Positions 1 to 5,529 of a DNA stretch of 10,865 nucleotides are shown piece after piece. The stretch covers positions 1-10,865 of the forward strand of contig DASQWC010000196.1 in the NCBI GenBank assembly GCA_035640475.1. The letters are read 5' to 3'. Position 1 is the first letter of the stretch. Each line of letters opens with the position of its first letter. The translations under genes were made by a program, and so were the position numbers. The notes under the pieces were generated by a model, which saw nothing but the letters and a program-made list of their open reading frames with translations, had not been told where the DNA came from and searched no databases. Source of the DNA: DASQWC01 sp035640475 (GTDB lineage Bacteria; Actinomycetota; JAICYB01).

Positions 1-97
1 CGGCGCGTTTCGGCGCGCGGCCAGACTCGCGCCAAAGCCGTTTGCGCAAGTTCGGGCATCAGGAGGCGCGTCCTCCCCGACTCCACGAAACGCGCCG
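1..97. repeat. Long-range 12-base inverted repeat with inner hairpin
   Basis: Bases 1-12 (CGGCGCGTTTCG) are the exact reverse complement of bases 86-97 (CGAAACGCGCCG), 73 bases apart. The left arm touches the window edge, so the repeat may extend further. Between the arms, 62-66 GGAGG pairs with 72-76 CCTCC around a 5-base loop. Just outside, TTTCGCGAAA (99-108) is a perfect 10-base palindrome. The role is unknown. It could be a terminator-like structure for an upstream gene, a regulator site, or part of a mobile-element end. No U-tract supports a classical terminator. Confidence 0.5.
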
Positions 98-116
98 ATT
101 TCGCGAAAATAGCAGA

Positions 117-144
117 TCACATTAGCGGTGACAGGAATGTGACA
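117..144. repeat. Short inverted and direct repeats in the 5' intergenic region
   Basis: TCACATT (117-123) is the reverse complement of AATGTGA (136-142). GTGACA also occurs twice directly (128-133 and 139-144) with an 11-base period, about one helical turn. Such spacing suits a protein-binding site. No known operator was recognised. The whole stretch 1-392 holds no supportable gene; besides this it contains tRNA remnant copy 1. Confidence 0.35.
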
Positions 145-233
145 TCGTCGATCCGGCCAAAAGTCTGTGGCCAAAGCTGCGCGTCAGGAGCGCCATCAAT
201 AAGAGTTACGCGCACAGATGGGGTCTAATAGTT

Positions 234-326
234 CTGCAAATCCCCGTACCGTGGTTCGATTCCGCGCGCCGCCTCTCCCTCTGACGTGCGCTTATGCACT
301 CGGTGAACTCCCGAATGCTCCTGAAG
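234..326 (+). repeat. tRNA-Cys 3'-half remnant, copy 1, with conserved flank
   Basis: From 234 to 274 the bases fit the 3' half of a tRNA-Cys position by position: anticodon loop CTGCAAA (234-240, anticodon GCA), 3' anticodon stem TCCCC (241-245), variable loop GTAC (246-249), T-stem CGTGG (250-254), T-loop TTCGATT (255-261), T-stem CCGCG (262-266), acceptor strand CGCCGCC (267-273) and discriminator T (274), as is usual for tRNA-Cys. The 5' half is missing: the bases before the loop do not pair with TCCCC, and no GGCGGCG acceptor strand precedes it. No CCA follows. Bases 275-326 match those after copy 4 (5222-5275) at roughly 46 of 54 aligned positions. Assignment to Cys is by anticodon and discriminator, not by search. 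Confidence 0.8.
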
Positions 327-392
327 GAACTGGTCGTGGCGCCGGGAGCCGTCCGGGGTGTTGCGAATGCAGACTTGGGTATAGAGGCGGCG

Positions 393-902
393 ATGCCCTC
401 CTCCAAACCGACAACGGAGCTCGACGAGCCGTACAGTGACGACTCGGCCAAGGCCACGACCTGGGCAAAGGCAAGCGGAAAGCTCCGAGACGCCGGCGTG
501 TACTGGCTCTCGACCGTACGAGCGGACGGACGCCCGCACGTCACGCCTATCGCCGCGGTTTTGATGGACGGCACCCTCTACTTCTGCACAGGCCCGGACG
601 AGCAGAAGTCACGCAACCTTTCACACAACCGCAGAGTCGTGGTGACAACGGGATCGAACGTATTCACGCGCGGCCTCGACGTCGTCGTCGAGGGCGAAGC
701 CAAGCGTGTGTCGGACGAGGCAACGCTCGGCCGGCTGGCGGAGCTCTATGAACAGAAGTACGACGGTGCCTTCGGCTTCCGCGTCGTCGACGGACGCTTC
801 GCCCACCAGGCCGGCGATGCCGACGTCTACGGGATCGCACCGGCGAAGGCGTACAGCTACCTCCGAGGGAAGTCGGGCGCGGCGACGCGCTATCGGTTCT
901 AG
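393..902 (+). CDS. PPOX-class (pyridoxamine 5'-phosphate oxidase-like) flavin/F420 protein
   Basis: The 169-residue product has the split-barrel fold signature of the pyridoxamine 5'-phosphate oxidase-like superfamily: a YWLSTVRADGRPHVTPI strand pair (about residues 37-53), a GTLYFCTGPDEQKSRNL segment (60-76) where cofactor phosphate contacts usually sit, VVVTTG (82-87), VVVEGEAKRV (97-106) and a C-terminal TRYRF ending typical of the actinobacterial F420/FMN subgroup. Such proteins bind FMN or F420 in the cytoplasm and reduce small molecules or serve as general stress reductases. The cofactor and substrate cannot be read from the sequence. The frame is open from an ATG at 294, but the ATG at 393 has GAGG five bases upstream (384-387) and begins where family similarity begins. 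The 294 start would lie inside the flank of tRNA remnant copy 1. The gene converges on the bicupin gene with 20 bases between stops, so the two form a tail-to-tail module. Confidence 0.85.
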   Translation: MPSSKPTTELDEPYSDDSAKATTWAKASGKLRDAGVYWLSTVRADGRPHVTPIAAVLMDGTLYFCTGPDEQKSRNLSHNRRVVVTTGSNVFTRGLDVVVEGEAKRVSDEATLGRLAELYEQKYDGAFGFRVVDGRFAHQAGDADVYGIAPAKAYSYLRGKSGAATRYRF

Positions 903-922
903 ATGGAGTGCTTACCGTGCTC

Positions 923-1747
923 TCACACCTCGGAGTCGGTCGACTCGATTCGTTCACCGCGAGCTAGGACACGGAGATAGTCGACGAAGCCGCAGTCGGG
1001 TGCGTGGATGTTCAGGAGGCGGGCGGGTGCCTCAGAGCGATTCGCGATGGCGTGGACGACACTCGGAGGAACCACGACCGACGTGTCCGCCGACACCCGA
1101 ACGGTCTCGTGACCGATCGTCAACGCTAGCTCCCCCTCAAGAACGTAGAGGGACTCCACAGATGTCCGGTGAAGATGCACCGACCCACCGTCGCCAGGGC
1201 CAAGCTCGGTCTCGATGATGCTCATCTCGGGCAGCGCCGCCTTGACGAGATGGCTGCCATTGGCTCGCAGCAGTTCCCCTTCACCCGGACCGCTCAGTAC
1301 TCCTTCTCCTCCTGCCTCGGGACCAAACGAGTCGTGGTAGGCCTCGTCGATCTCCTCGCCGCGTGCCCGGGCACGTGCGGTTGCGACGAAGTACACACCG
1401 GGCGCATGGAGATTCAGATGGCGCACGACCACCGCACCGGGGTTGCGGACGGAGTGGGTGACATGGGGCGGCGCCGCCACGAGGCCGCCCGGGCCGAGAC
1501 GGGCGGTGCGAGTGTCGACGATCACCTCGAGCTCTCCTTCGAGGACATAGAAGGCATCGGCTTGTCGATGGTGGGTGTGGGGCAGCGTGCCTTCACCAGG
1601 CTCGAAGACGGACTCAAAGAGCCCTAGCTCGGCTCTGTCGCTTCGTATGACGTAGAGGCGGTCTGAGCTAAGCTGCTCCCCCTCTCCCGGCCGGCAGATG
1701 ATGGCGTCCACCAAACAACTATCGTTCAGCAGTCGGTAGGCCTCCAC
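923..1747 (-). CDS. Bicupin (two-domain cupin) protein
   Basis: The 274-residue protein has two consecutive cupin beta-barrels. Domain 1 (about residues 40-115) has HTHH at 57-60, D64 where a Glu is usual, YVLEGELEV, and the second motif with H98 and N102. Domain 2 (about 172-250) has HLH (191-193), E198, YVLEGELAL and H232 with N236, so its metal site is complete (two His, Glu, His). The linker (about 120-165) is Gly/Glu-rich. Bicupins include dioxygenases, decarboxylases, isomerases and non-catalytic sensors; the substrate cannot be read here. There is no signal peptide, so it is probably cytoplasmic. The start is a GTG at 1745-1747 without a clear Shine-Dalgarno sequence; CCACTG (1744-1749) and CAGTGG (1764-1769) could form a hairpin over it. 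It faces away from the MFS gene, with tRNA remnant copy 2 between them, and converges on the PPOX gene. Confidence 0.87.
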   Translation of the reverse strand: MEAYRLLNDSCLVDAIICRPGEGEQLSSDRLYVIRSDRAELGLFESVFEPGEGTLPHTHHRQADAFYVLEGELEVIVDTRTARLGPGGLVAAPPHVTHSVRNPGAVVVRHLNLHAPGVYFVATARARARGEEIDEAYHDSFGPEAGGEGVLSGPGEGELLRANGSHLVKAALPEMSIIETELGPGDGGSVHLHRTSVESLYVLEGELALTIGHETVRVSADTSVVVPPSVVHAIANRSEAPARLLNIHAPDCGFVDYLRVLARGERIESTDSEV

Positions 1748-1775
1748 TGCGACTGGGCTCGGCCAGTGGCCTCAT

Positions 1776-1802
1776 ACCGTGCCTCGATTCCGTGCGCCGC
1801 CT
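1776..1802 (+). repeat. tRNA-Cys-like 3' remnant, copy 2 (degenerate)
   Basis: Bases 1776-1803 match copy 1 (248-275) at 25 of 28 positions by hand alignment. They cover the T-arm (CGTGC, CTCGATT, CCGTG), the intact acceptor strand CGCCGCC (1795-1801) and the discriminator T (1802). The T-stem has lost pairing (a C-C mismatch and wobbles), so it cannot be functional. Nothing upstream resembles an anticodon arm, and the bases after 1803 do not match the flanks of copies 1, 3 or 4. It sits between the divergent bicupin and MFS genes. Its T-stem supplies a GTG (1779) that opens the MFS reading frame. Confidence 0.65.
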
Positions 1803-1823
1803 CGTTGGCTACTATGCGACTTC

Positions 1824-3212
1824 GTGTCGCAACCGGACAGCCACGACAACTATGCGTGGGGTGATTTCCCGAGGTGGCCGATGGTCGCCCTGGCCCTCGT
1901 CACGCTCGTCGACGCCGTCGACGTCAGCATCCTTCGCGGAGTTCTTCCGCTCCTTAAGGACGACTGGGATCTTTCCGATCTCCAGCTCGGCCTACTCGGC
2001 TTTGCCTTCATCTTCGTGCACATCCTCGCCTCGATCCCCGCCGGATGGATGGCCGACCGCTACCGACGCGCGCGAATCATCGGACTCACGATGCTCACGT
2101 GGAGTGCGTTTTCCGCACTGGCAGCTGCCAGCGTGAACTACGCCAACCTCTTCGTAGCACGTGCGGCGCTCGGAATGGGCCAGTCCATCGACGACCCTGC
2201 CTCCACGGCGCTCCTCGCCGACTACTACCCCGCCCGGCTTCGCGGCCGGGTGTTCTCCGTCCAACAAGTCATGCAATTCATTGGGCTGGGGGCCGGACTC
2301 GGGCTGGGAGGAGCTGTGGGTGCCGCGCTCGGCTGGCGGTGGGCATTCCTTCTCGTCGGCACGCCGGGTGCGATCGTCGTTGCCCTGTTGATGTTTCGGT
2401 TGAGAGAGCCCACTCGCGGTGAGGCCGATCACGTCGAAGCGTTCGGGACGCCGCCGCCAGGCCCGGAGCGGCGAGCGGCCAGAACCGTAGGCATGGGCCG
2501 TTTCATCGCGGACGCTGCACGCGAGATCAATACAGAGATCCGCGCGATCTTCCGTATCCGAACGATGCGCTACCTCCTTGTCGGCATCAGCGTCCTTCTG
2601 TTCACCGTGACGGGCATCGGCTACTGGCTCGCCGTATACCACCAGCGGTACTCGGACTTGTCGCTCACGCGCGCAACGGCCGCCACCGGTGCCGTCCTGG
2701 CGCTCGGTGGAATCGCGGGAACCTTCTGGGGCGGTTGGCTGACCGACCGCATCTACGGTCGGGGTCCGGCGGGTCGGATAACGATGGTCGCCGGGACGAT
2801 CATCGGTTCGCTGGGCCTCTTCGTCGTCTCGTTCAACATCCCGCTCGTGCCCGCGCGATTCGTTTTGCAATGCATCGGCGCGTTTGTCGGCGCGGCAGCC
2901 GTACCCGGCCTGCGCGCCTCGATGGCCGACGTCGTACCAGCCGCATCGCGCGGCATGGGTGTGTCCGCGTTCTCGATTACGTCCGCGCTCTTCGGCCAGG
3001 CACTGGCCCCGCCGATCGTCGGAGCCTTGTCGGACGCGACATCGCTTCTCGCTGCGTTCAACATCGTGAGCCCGATCGTGGTCATCGGGGCGCTGATCGT
3101 GTTACGCGCGAGGAGAACCATCGTCGAGGATGTACAAGCGATCTTCGAGTCGATGGTTTCCGCTGCAGGCGACAAGGATCAGAAGGCCGAACCTCACACC
3201 GAAGAAGCTTGA
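1824..3212 (+). CDS. MFS transporter, spinster-like
   Basis: This is a 12-TM major facilitator of about 462 residues. TM1 begins near WPMVALALVTLVDAVD. It is followed by the LSDLQLGLLG segment and the cytoplasmic loop 2-3 signature GWMADRYRRAR (about residues 74-84). The equivalent second-half loop is GGWLTDRIYGRG (about 303-315). A long hydrophilic central loop (roughly residues 198-250) separates two six-TM halves, and the C-terminus is charged and cytoplasmic. The pattern resembles spinster-type and sugar-phosphate/organic-acid MFS proteins; the substrate is unknown. The frame is open from a GTG at 1779 inside tRNA remnant copy 2. The GTG at 1824 and the ATG at 1881 (GAGG six bases upstream, 1871-1874) are alternatives. 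I chose 1824 because the Arg-Trp-Pro just before TM1 looks like real MFS sequence, which the 1881 start would cut off. The start remains uncertain. The gene converges on the small membrane-protein gene. Confidence 0.87.
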   Translation: MSQPDSHDNYAWGDFPRWPMVALALVTLVDAVDVSILRGVLPLLKDDWDLSDLQLGLLGFAFIFVHILASIPAGWMADRYRRARIIGLTMLTWSAFSALAAASVNYANLFVARAALGMGQSIDDPASTALLADYYPARLRGRVFSVQQVMQFIGLGAGLGLGGAVGAALGWRWAFLLVGTPGAIVVALLMFRLREPTRGEADHVEAFGTPPPGPERRAARTVGMGRFIADAAREINTEIRAIFRIRTMRYLLVGISVLLFTVTGIGYWLAVYHQRYSDLSLTRATAATGAVLALGGIAGTFWGGWLTDRIYGRGPAGRITMVAGTIIGSLGLFVVSFNIPLVPARFVLQCIGAFVGAAAVPGLRASMADVVPAASRGMGVSAFSITSALFGQALAPPIVGALSDATSLLAAFNIVSPIVVIGALIVLRARRTIVEDVQAIFESMVSAAGDKDQKAEPHTEEA

Positions 3213-3253
3213 GCCTTGCTACATCCAGTGGGGCTATTACCAGCCGAGGTGAG

Positions 3254-3616
3254 CTAGGGCGGTGGAGGCCCCGGATCGCCGGGCCGCCGCCACGGCCCGT
3301 AACTGAACGCCCAGATCACCAGCAGTAGAACAATCGCGCCCAGGATGATCAGCAATATGAGAGTCGGTGAAAGTCCCGTGTTGTCGTCGGCAGTATCGAC
3401 GGGGTTCACCGGCGCGGGGGGTGCAGTCGGAGCCTGCTGCTGATCCGGAACCGTCGTCTGCTGCGCGGGCGGCTGAGTGGGTGCCTGAGTCTGCGCGGGC
3501 GGGGCCGTCGCAGGGGGTGCCGTTTGGGCGAGCGCCGCCGGCGCAATCGCGGCGAAGACAACCAGTGACAAGCGAAATACGAGCTTTCCCATTGAGAGAG
3601 CCGTACCCATGCTCAT
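3254..3616 (-). CDS. Small proline-rich protein with signal peptide and C-terminal TM segment
   Basis: I do not recognise a family. With the start at 3616 the product is 120 residues. It has a signal-peptide-like N-terminus (hydrophobic about 12-30, ending AALA before QTAPPA), then a low-complexity Ala/Pro/Gln/Thr linker (31-75), one clear TM helix (about 84-104, LILLIILGAIVLLLVIWAF) and a short tail YGPWRRPGDPGPPPP. If the signal peptide is cleaved, the linker is extracytoplasmic and the Arg/Pro-rich tail lies in the cytoplasm (positive-inside rule). ATG starts at 3616 (AAAGG ten bases upstream) and 3592 are both possible. The frame is open to 3748, but that extension reads through tRNA remnant copy 3 and should be discarded. 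Its stop is 41 bases from the MFS stop, tail to tail. The coding call rests on the coherent secretion/TM architecture. Confidence 0.65.
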   Translation of the reverse strand: MSMGTALSMGKLVFRLSLVVFAAIAPAALAQTAPPATAPPAQTQAPTQPPAQQTTVPDQQQAPTAPPAPVNPVDTADDNTGLSPTLILLIILGAIVLLLVIWAFSYGPWRRPGDPGPPPP

Positions 3617-3664
3617 GCGAGGCCAACCTTTGGCGCGGAGGCCATCCTTGTGTCCTCTACCGCA

Positions 3665-3711
3665 GTGGGCGGTCCTGCAAGCCCACCGTGGTTCGATTCC
3701 GCGCGCTGCCT
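3665..3711 (+). repeat. tRNA-Cys-like 3' remnant, copy 3 (with internal deletion)
   Basis: The sequence reads CTGCAAG (3675-3681), then T-stem CGTGG (3687-3691), T-loop TTCGATT (3692-3698), CCGCG (3699-3703), acceptor-like CGCTGCC (3704-3710) and discriminator T (3711). Relative to copy 1 it lacks about four bases between the anticodon loop and the T-stem, and has C-to-T in the acceptor strand. GTGGGC (3665-3670) pairs perfectly with GCCCAC (3681-3686) around a ten-base loop, too large for an anticodon loop. Downstream it shares TCTGACGTGC (3716-3725) with copy 1. It occupies the gap between the small membrane-protein gene and the tyrosinase gene; otherwise 3617-3869 holds only the palindrome at 3830. 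Confidence 0.72.
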
Positions 3712-3829
3712 CTGCATCTGACGTGCAGTTGCGGACGGGACGAAGCATTCACGAAGGTCGATCCGTCACCACGACGTCACGATCGAGACGTCCGTTCACG
3801 ACGTATCGCGCAGAGTCACTCCGTCCAGA

Positions 3830-3845
3830 CGGTTCAGCTGAACCG
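3830..3845. repeat. 16-base perfect palindrome downstream of tyrosinase
   Basis: CGGTTCAGCTGAACCG is fully self-complementary. It lies 24 bases beyond the tyrosinase stop codon on that gene's downstream side. It could fold as a 6-bp stem with an AGCT loop and act as a weak terminator or mRNA-end stabiliser, though no T-run follows on the minus strand. As duplex DNA it could also be a dimeric-protein site. Confidence 0.45.
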
Positions 3846-3869
3846 GTTTAAGAGACCTGGGCCGGCGGC

Positions 3870-5045
3870 TCAGAGCACGCAGGACCAGCCGTAGGCGCTC
3901 GGCAGCGCCGACGAAACCCTGCCGCGCGAAGGCGATTGCCGCGCGCTTGTGTCGTAGCGGTACCCGAGCCCGCGATAGTCGTCGACGGAGCCGGGTGTGA
4001 CGCGGATGCCGTGCGTGTCGAACGGTTGCATGACGTCGTCTCTGTTGTTCAGCGGGTATCCCGTTCTCGGCTCGTAGGTGTTGAGGCCGTGTGCGTCTTG
4101 CCACTCGGCCCACAACCGGTCGATGTTGGCGTGATGAAGGAAGAAGACCGGATCGTTCGGCGACGCGAGCGGTACGGTCATCGTGCCGAGCAACCGGGGC
4201 CCATCGGCGTTCGGTGTGATGACGCCTCCGACCCACACATGAACAACGTTGTGCAGTGTGAATTTGCCTGGGCTGGCCGACGGTGTCGTTCGTCCGTCGG
4301 GAAGGCACGCAGCCCAGCGAGCCTCCGCTACGGGGTTGTTGCCCTCCAGAGCGTTCCGAAAGCTCTGCGCAGGGTCACTGGCCGTGTTGTACGGCGGGAC
4401 GTCATACCGCGGTGCTGAAAAAGCGCTTCTGACATCGGCTTCGGTCGGAAGCTCCGAAGCGGGCCAGCTCCCGAAATGACGCGTGAGCGACGACGTCTTC
4501 ATCAGACCGTAGCCCGCTCCGGAGTTGTGCACTGTCAGCTTCCACTTCTCTGCGCGGAAGGGGCCCGTCGTCACGGAGAAGTCCGCGAGCGGGTCTCCGT
4601 CGCCGCCCATGAAGTCGTCCGCGAAGACTCGCCGAACGCTCGAGTGGTCGGTCCAGTCCCAGTACGGGACCGTGAGGTTCTTTCCGCTCACGTCTCGGAG
4701 CGCGTCCTCGAACATGAGGAGAAACTGGCGGTGCCACGGGAGGAACACCGGGCCCCCATGTCCCCACTGCCTCCTCCCCGCCGACGGGTCTCCGGCTTCG
4801 CAGATGGACAGCTGAACATGCCACTTCACGAACTGGTCGTAGTAGCTCAACCCCTCGTCGAACGGTGATGGGGCGCGCTTGAGTGCGAGGACGGCTCTGA
4901 CGAAATCGCCTCGCTCAGCCGTGCTGAGGCTTGTGACGTCCTTCCTGATCCTCGGTCCCTCGGACCCCGAAGCGTGGCCGACCATCGCCGTCGCGAGGAT
5001 GGCCAGGGCTGCGACAGTTCCAGCAATCCTCGATCGGGATCGCAT
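3870..5045 (-). CDS. Secreted tyrosinase (type-3 copper polyphenol oxidase)
   Basis: Tyrosinases hydroxylate monophenols and oxidise o-diphenols to quinones with a dinuclear copper centre. The 391-residue product has both copper sites. CuA: H76 (WHVQL), H96 and H105 in HGGPVFLPWHRQFLLMFE, matching tyrosinase signature 1. CuB: H265 and H269 (HNVVHVWVGG) and H305 in DPVFFLHHANID (298-309), matching signature 2. The GLGYRYD motif (359-365) closes the core, and only a short tail follows. The N-terminus MRSRSRIAGTVAALAILATA is a Sec-type signal peptide, so the enzyme is probably exported. The frame is open upstream to 5174, but the ATG at 5045 places the signal peptide at the N-terminus, which decides the start; no strong ribosome binding site is visible. 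No caddie (MelC1-like) gene is beside it. Hemocyanin-like or o-aminophenol oxidase activity is an alternative. Confidence 0.92.
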   Translation of the reverse strand: MRSRSRIAGTVAALAILATAMVGHASGSEGPRIRKDVTSLSTAERGDFVRAVLALKRAPSPFDEGLSYYDQFVKWHVQLSICEAGDPSAGRRQWGHGGPVFLPWHRQFLLMFEDALRDVSGKNLTVPYWDWTDHSSVRRVFADDFMGGDGDPLADFSVTTGPFRAEKWKLTVHNSGAGYGLMKTSSLTRHFGSWPASELPTEADVRSAFSAPRYDVPPYNTASDPAQSFRNALEGNNPVAEARWAACLPDGRTTPSASPGKFTLHNVVHVWVGGVITPNADGPRLLGTMTVPLASPNDPVFFLHHANIDRLWAEWQDAHGLNTYEPRTGYPLNNRDDVMQPFDTHGIRVTPGSVDDYRGLGYRYDTSARQSPSRGRVSSALPSAYGWSCVL

Positions 5046-5194
5046 GGGCCGATTCTGAGAGCGGGGCGCGTCGACGACTGTGGACGACGCAACAATGTGT
5101 CTGTGCACTTCTAACGCTCTCGGGGCGAACATACGACCTACGAGGTCGGCGACCTCCCGCCCCATCGACGGCAAAACGTGTCCGACACCGTTAA

Positions 5195-5275
5195 CCGTGG
5201 TTCGATATCCGCGCGCCGCCTCTTCCTCTTGACGTGCGCTTATGCCACTCGGCGAACTCGCGATTGGTCCCGAAG
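5195..5275 (+). repeat. tRNA-Cys-like 3' remnant, copy 4, with conserved flank
   Basis: T-stem CGTGG (5196-5200), an eight-base T-loop TTCGATAT with one inserted base (5201-5208), CCGCG (5209-5213), intact acceptor strand CGCCGCC (5214-5220) and discriminator T (5221). No anticodon arm is recognisable upstream. Bases 5222-5275 align with those after copy 1, sharing GACGTGCGCTTATGC and the following CACTCGG.GAACTC block. It lies between the divergent tyrosinase and glgE genes, at the border between accessory and conserved halves. Confidence 0.75.
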
Positions 5276-5283
5276 TGGGCCCG

Positions 5284-5315
5284 ATGCGTCACAAATGCGT
5301 CACGGGTTTGTGGCG
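5284..5315. repeat. Tandem ATGCGTCAC repeats with an inverted third half-site
   Basis: ATGCGTCAC occurs at 5284-5292 and again at 5295-5303, an 11-base period. TTTGTGGCG (5307-5315) is the reverse complement of CGTCACAAA (5287-5295) with one mismatch. The cluster starts eight bases after the conserved flank of tRNA remnant copy 4. An arm-type recombinase site or an operator for glgE or tyrosinase are possible readings. The 5046-5529 gap otherwise holds copy 4, an AT-rich patch AAATATAT (5321-5328), the hairpin GTCCG-TT-CGGAC (5335-5346) and the glgE leader hairpins. Confidence 0.4.
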
Positions 5316-5440
5316 TCCCGAAATATATCCGAGCGTCCGTTCGGACTTTGCGTCCGCCTGACCAGGTTGAACTGATCGGCGGTACGAAGACTTTGCGAAC
5401 CCGCACTCGCCTGTGAGTAACCTGAGGCCGGCTGCGCTCG

Positions 5441-5516
5441 CCCCAGGCTGGGGTCCATCCGCCCAGGATGGGTGGTGCTACCGACGGCCGCCGGGTTCGA
5501 CGAGTCCGACCCTGGG
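5441..5516 (+). promoter_or_regulatory. Structured leader before glgE
   Basis: Several hairpins precede the preferred glgE start: CCCC/GGGG (5441-5453), CCATCC/GGATGG with a five-base loop (5455-5471), and a weaker GGGTT/GACCC pair (5494-5513). They would lie in an untranslated leader if translation starts at 5530. No known riboswitch class was recognised. If translation instead begins at 5413 these bases are coding, and the hairpins may be incidental GC-rich symmetry. Confidence 0.35.
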
Positions 5517-5529
5517 TAGTGGCAAAAAA

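Noticed and set aside
234..274. A functional tRNA gene at any of the four repeat copies
   Set aside because: None has a matching 5' acceptor strand or D-arm, and copies 2-4 carry stem mismatches, a deletion or a T-loop insertion.
160..274. Reading GTGGCCAAAGC at 168-178 as the 5' half of the tRNA-Cys of copy 1
   Set aside because: It resembles tRNA-Cys positions after the acceptor stem, but lies about 30 bases too far from the 3' half, lacks the GGCGGCG strand and does not pair.
206..574. Open frames on both strands crossing tRNA remnant copy 1 (peptides with VVRFRAPP or ARGIEPR)
   Set aside because: These are the typical false translations of a tRNA T-arm and acceptor end; they overlap the PPOX gene and show no domain.
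1992..2870. 292-codon minus-strand frame inside the MFS gene
   Set aside because: Highly charged, Arg/Gly-rich shadow translation; the plus strand has a clear 12-TM MFS protein.
3213..3253. A terminator between the convergent MFS and small-protein genes
   Set aside because: No convincing stem with a T-run could be found in these 41 bases.
234..5275. Integron or CRISPR array
   Set aside because: The repeats are tRNA-derived and lack attC-type or CRISPR repeat architecture; spacing is 1.5-1.9 kb, with genes on both strands between them and no integron integrase or cas gene.
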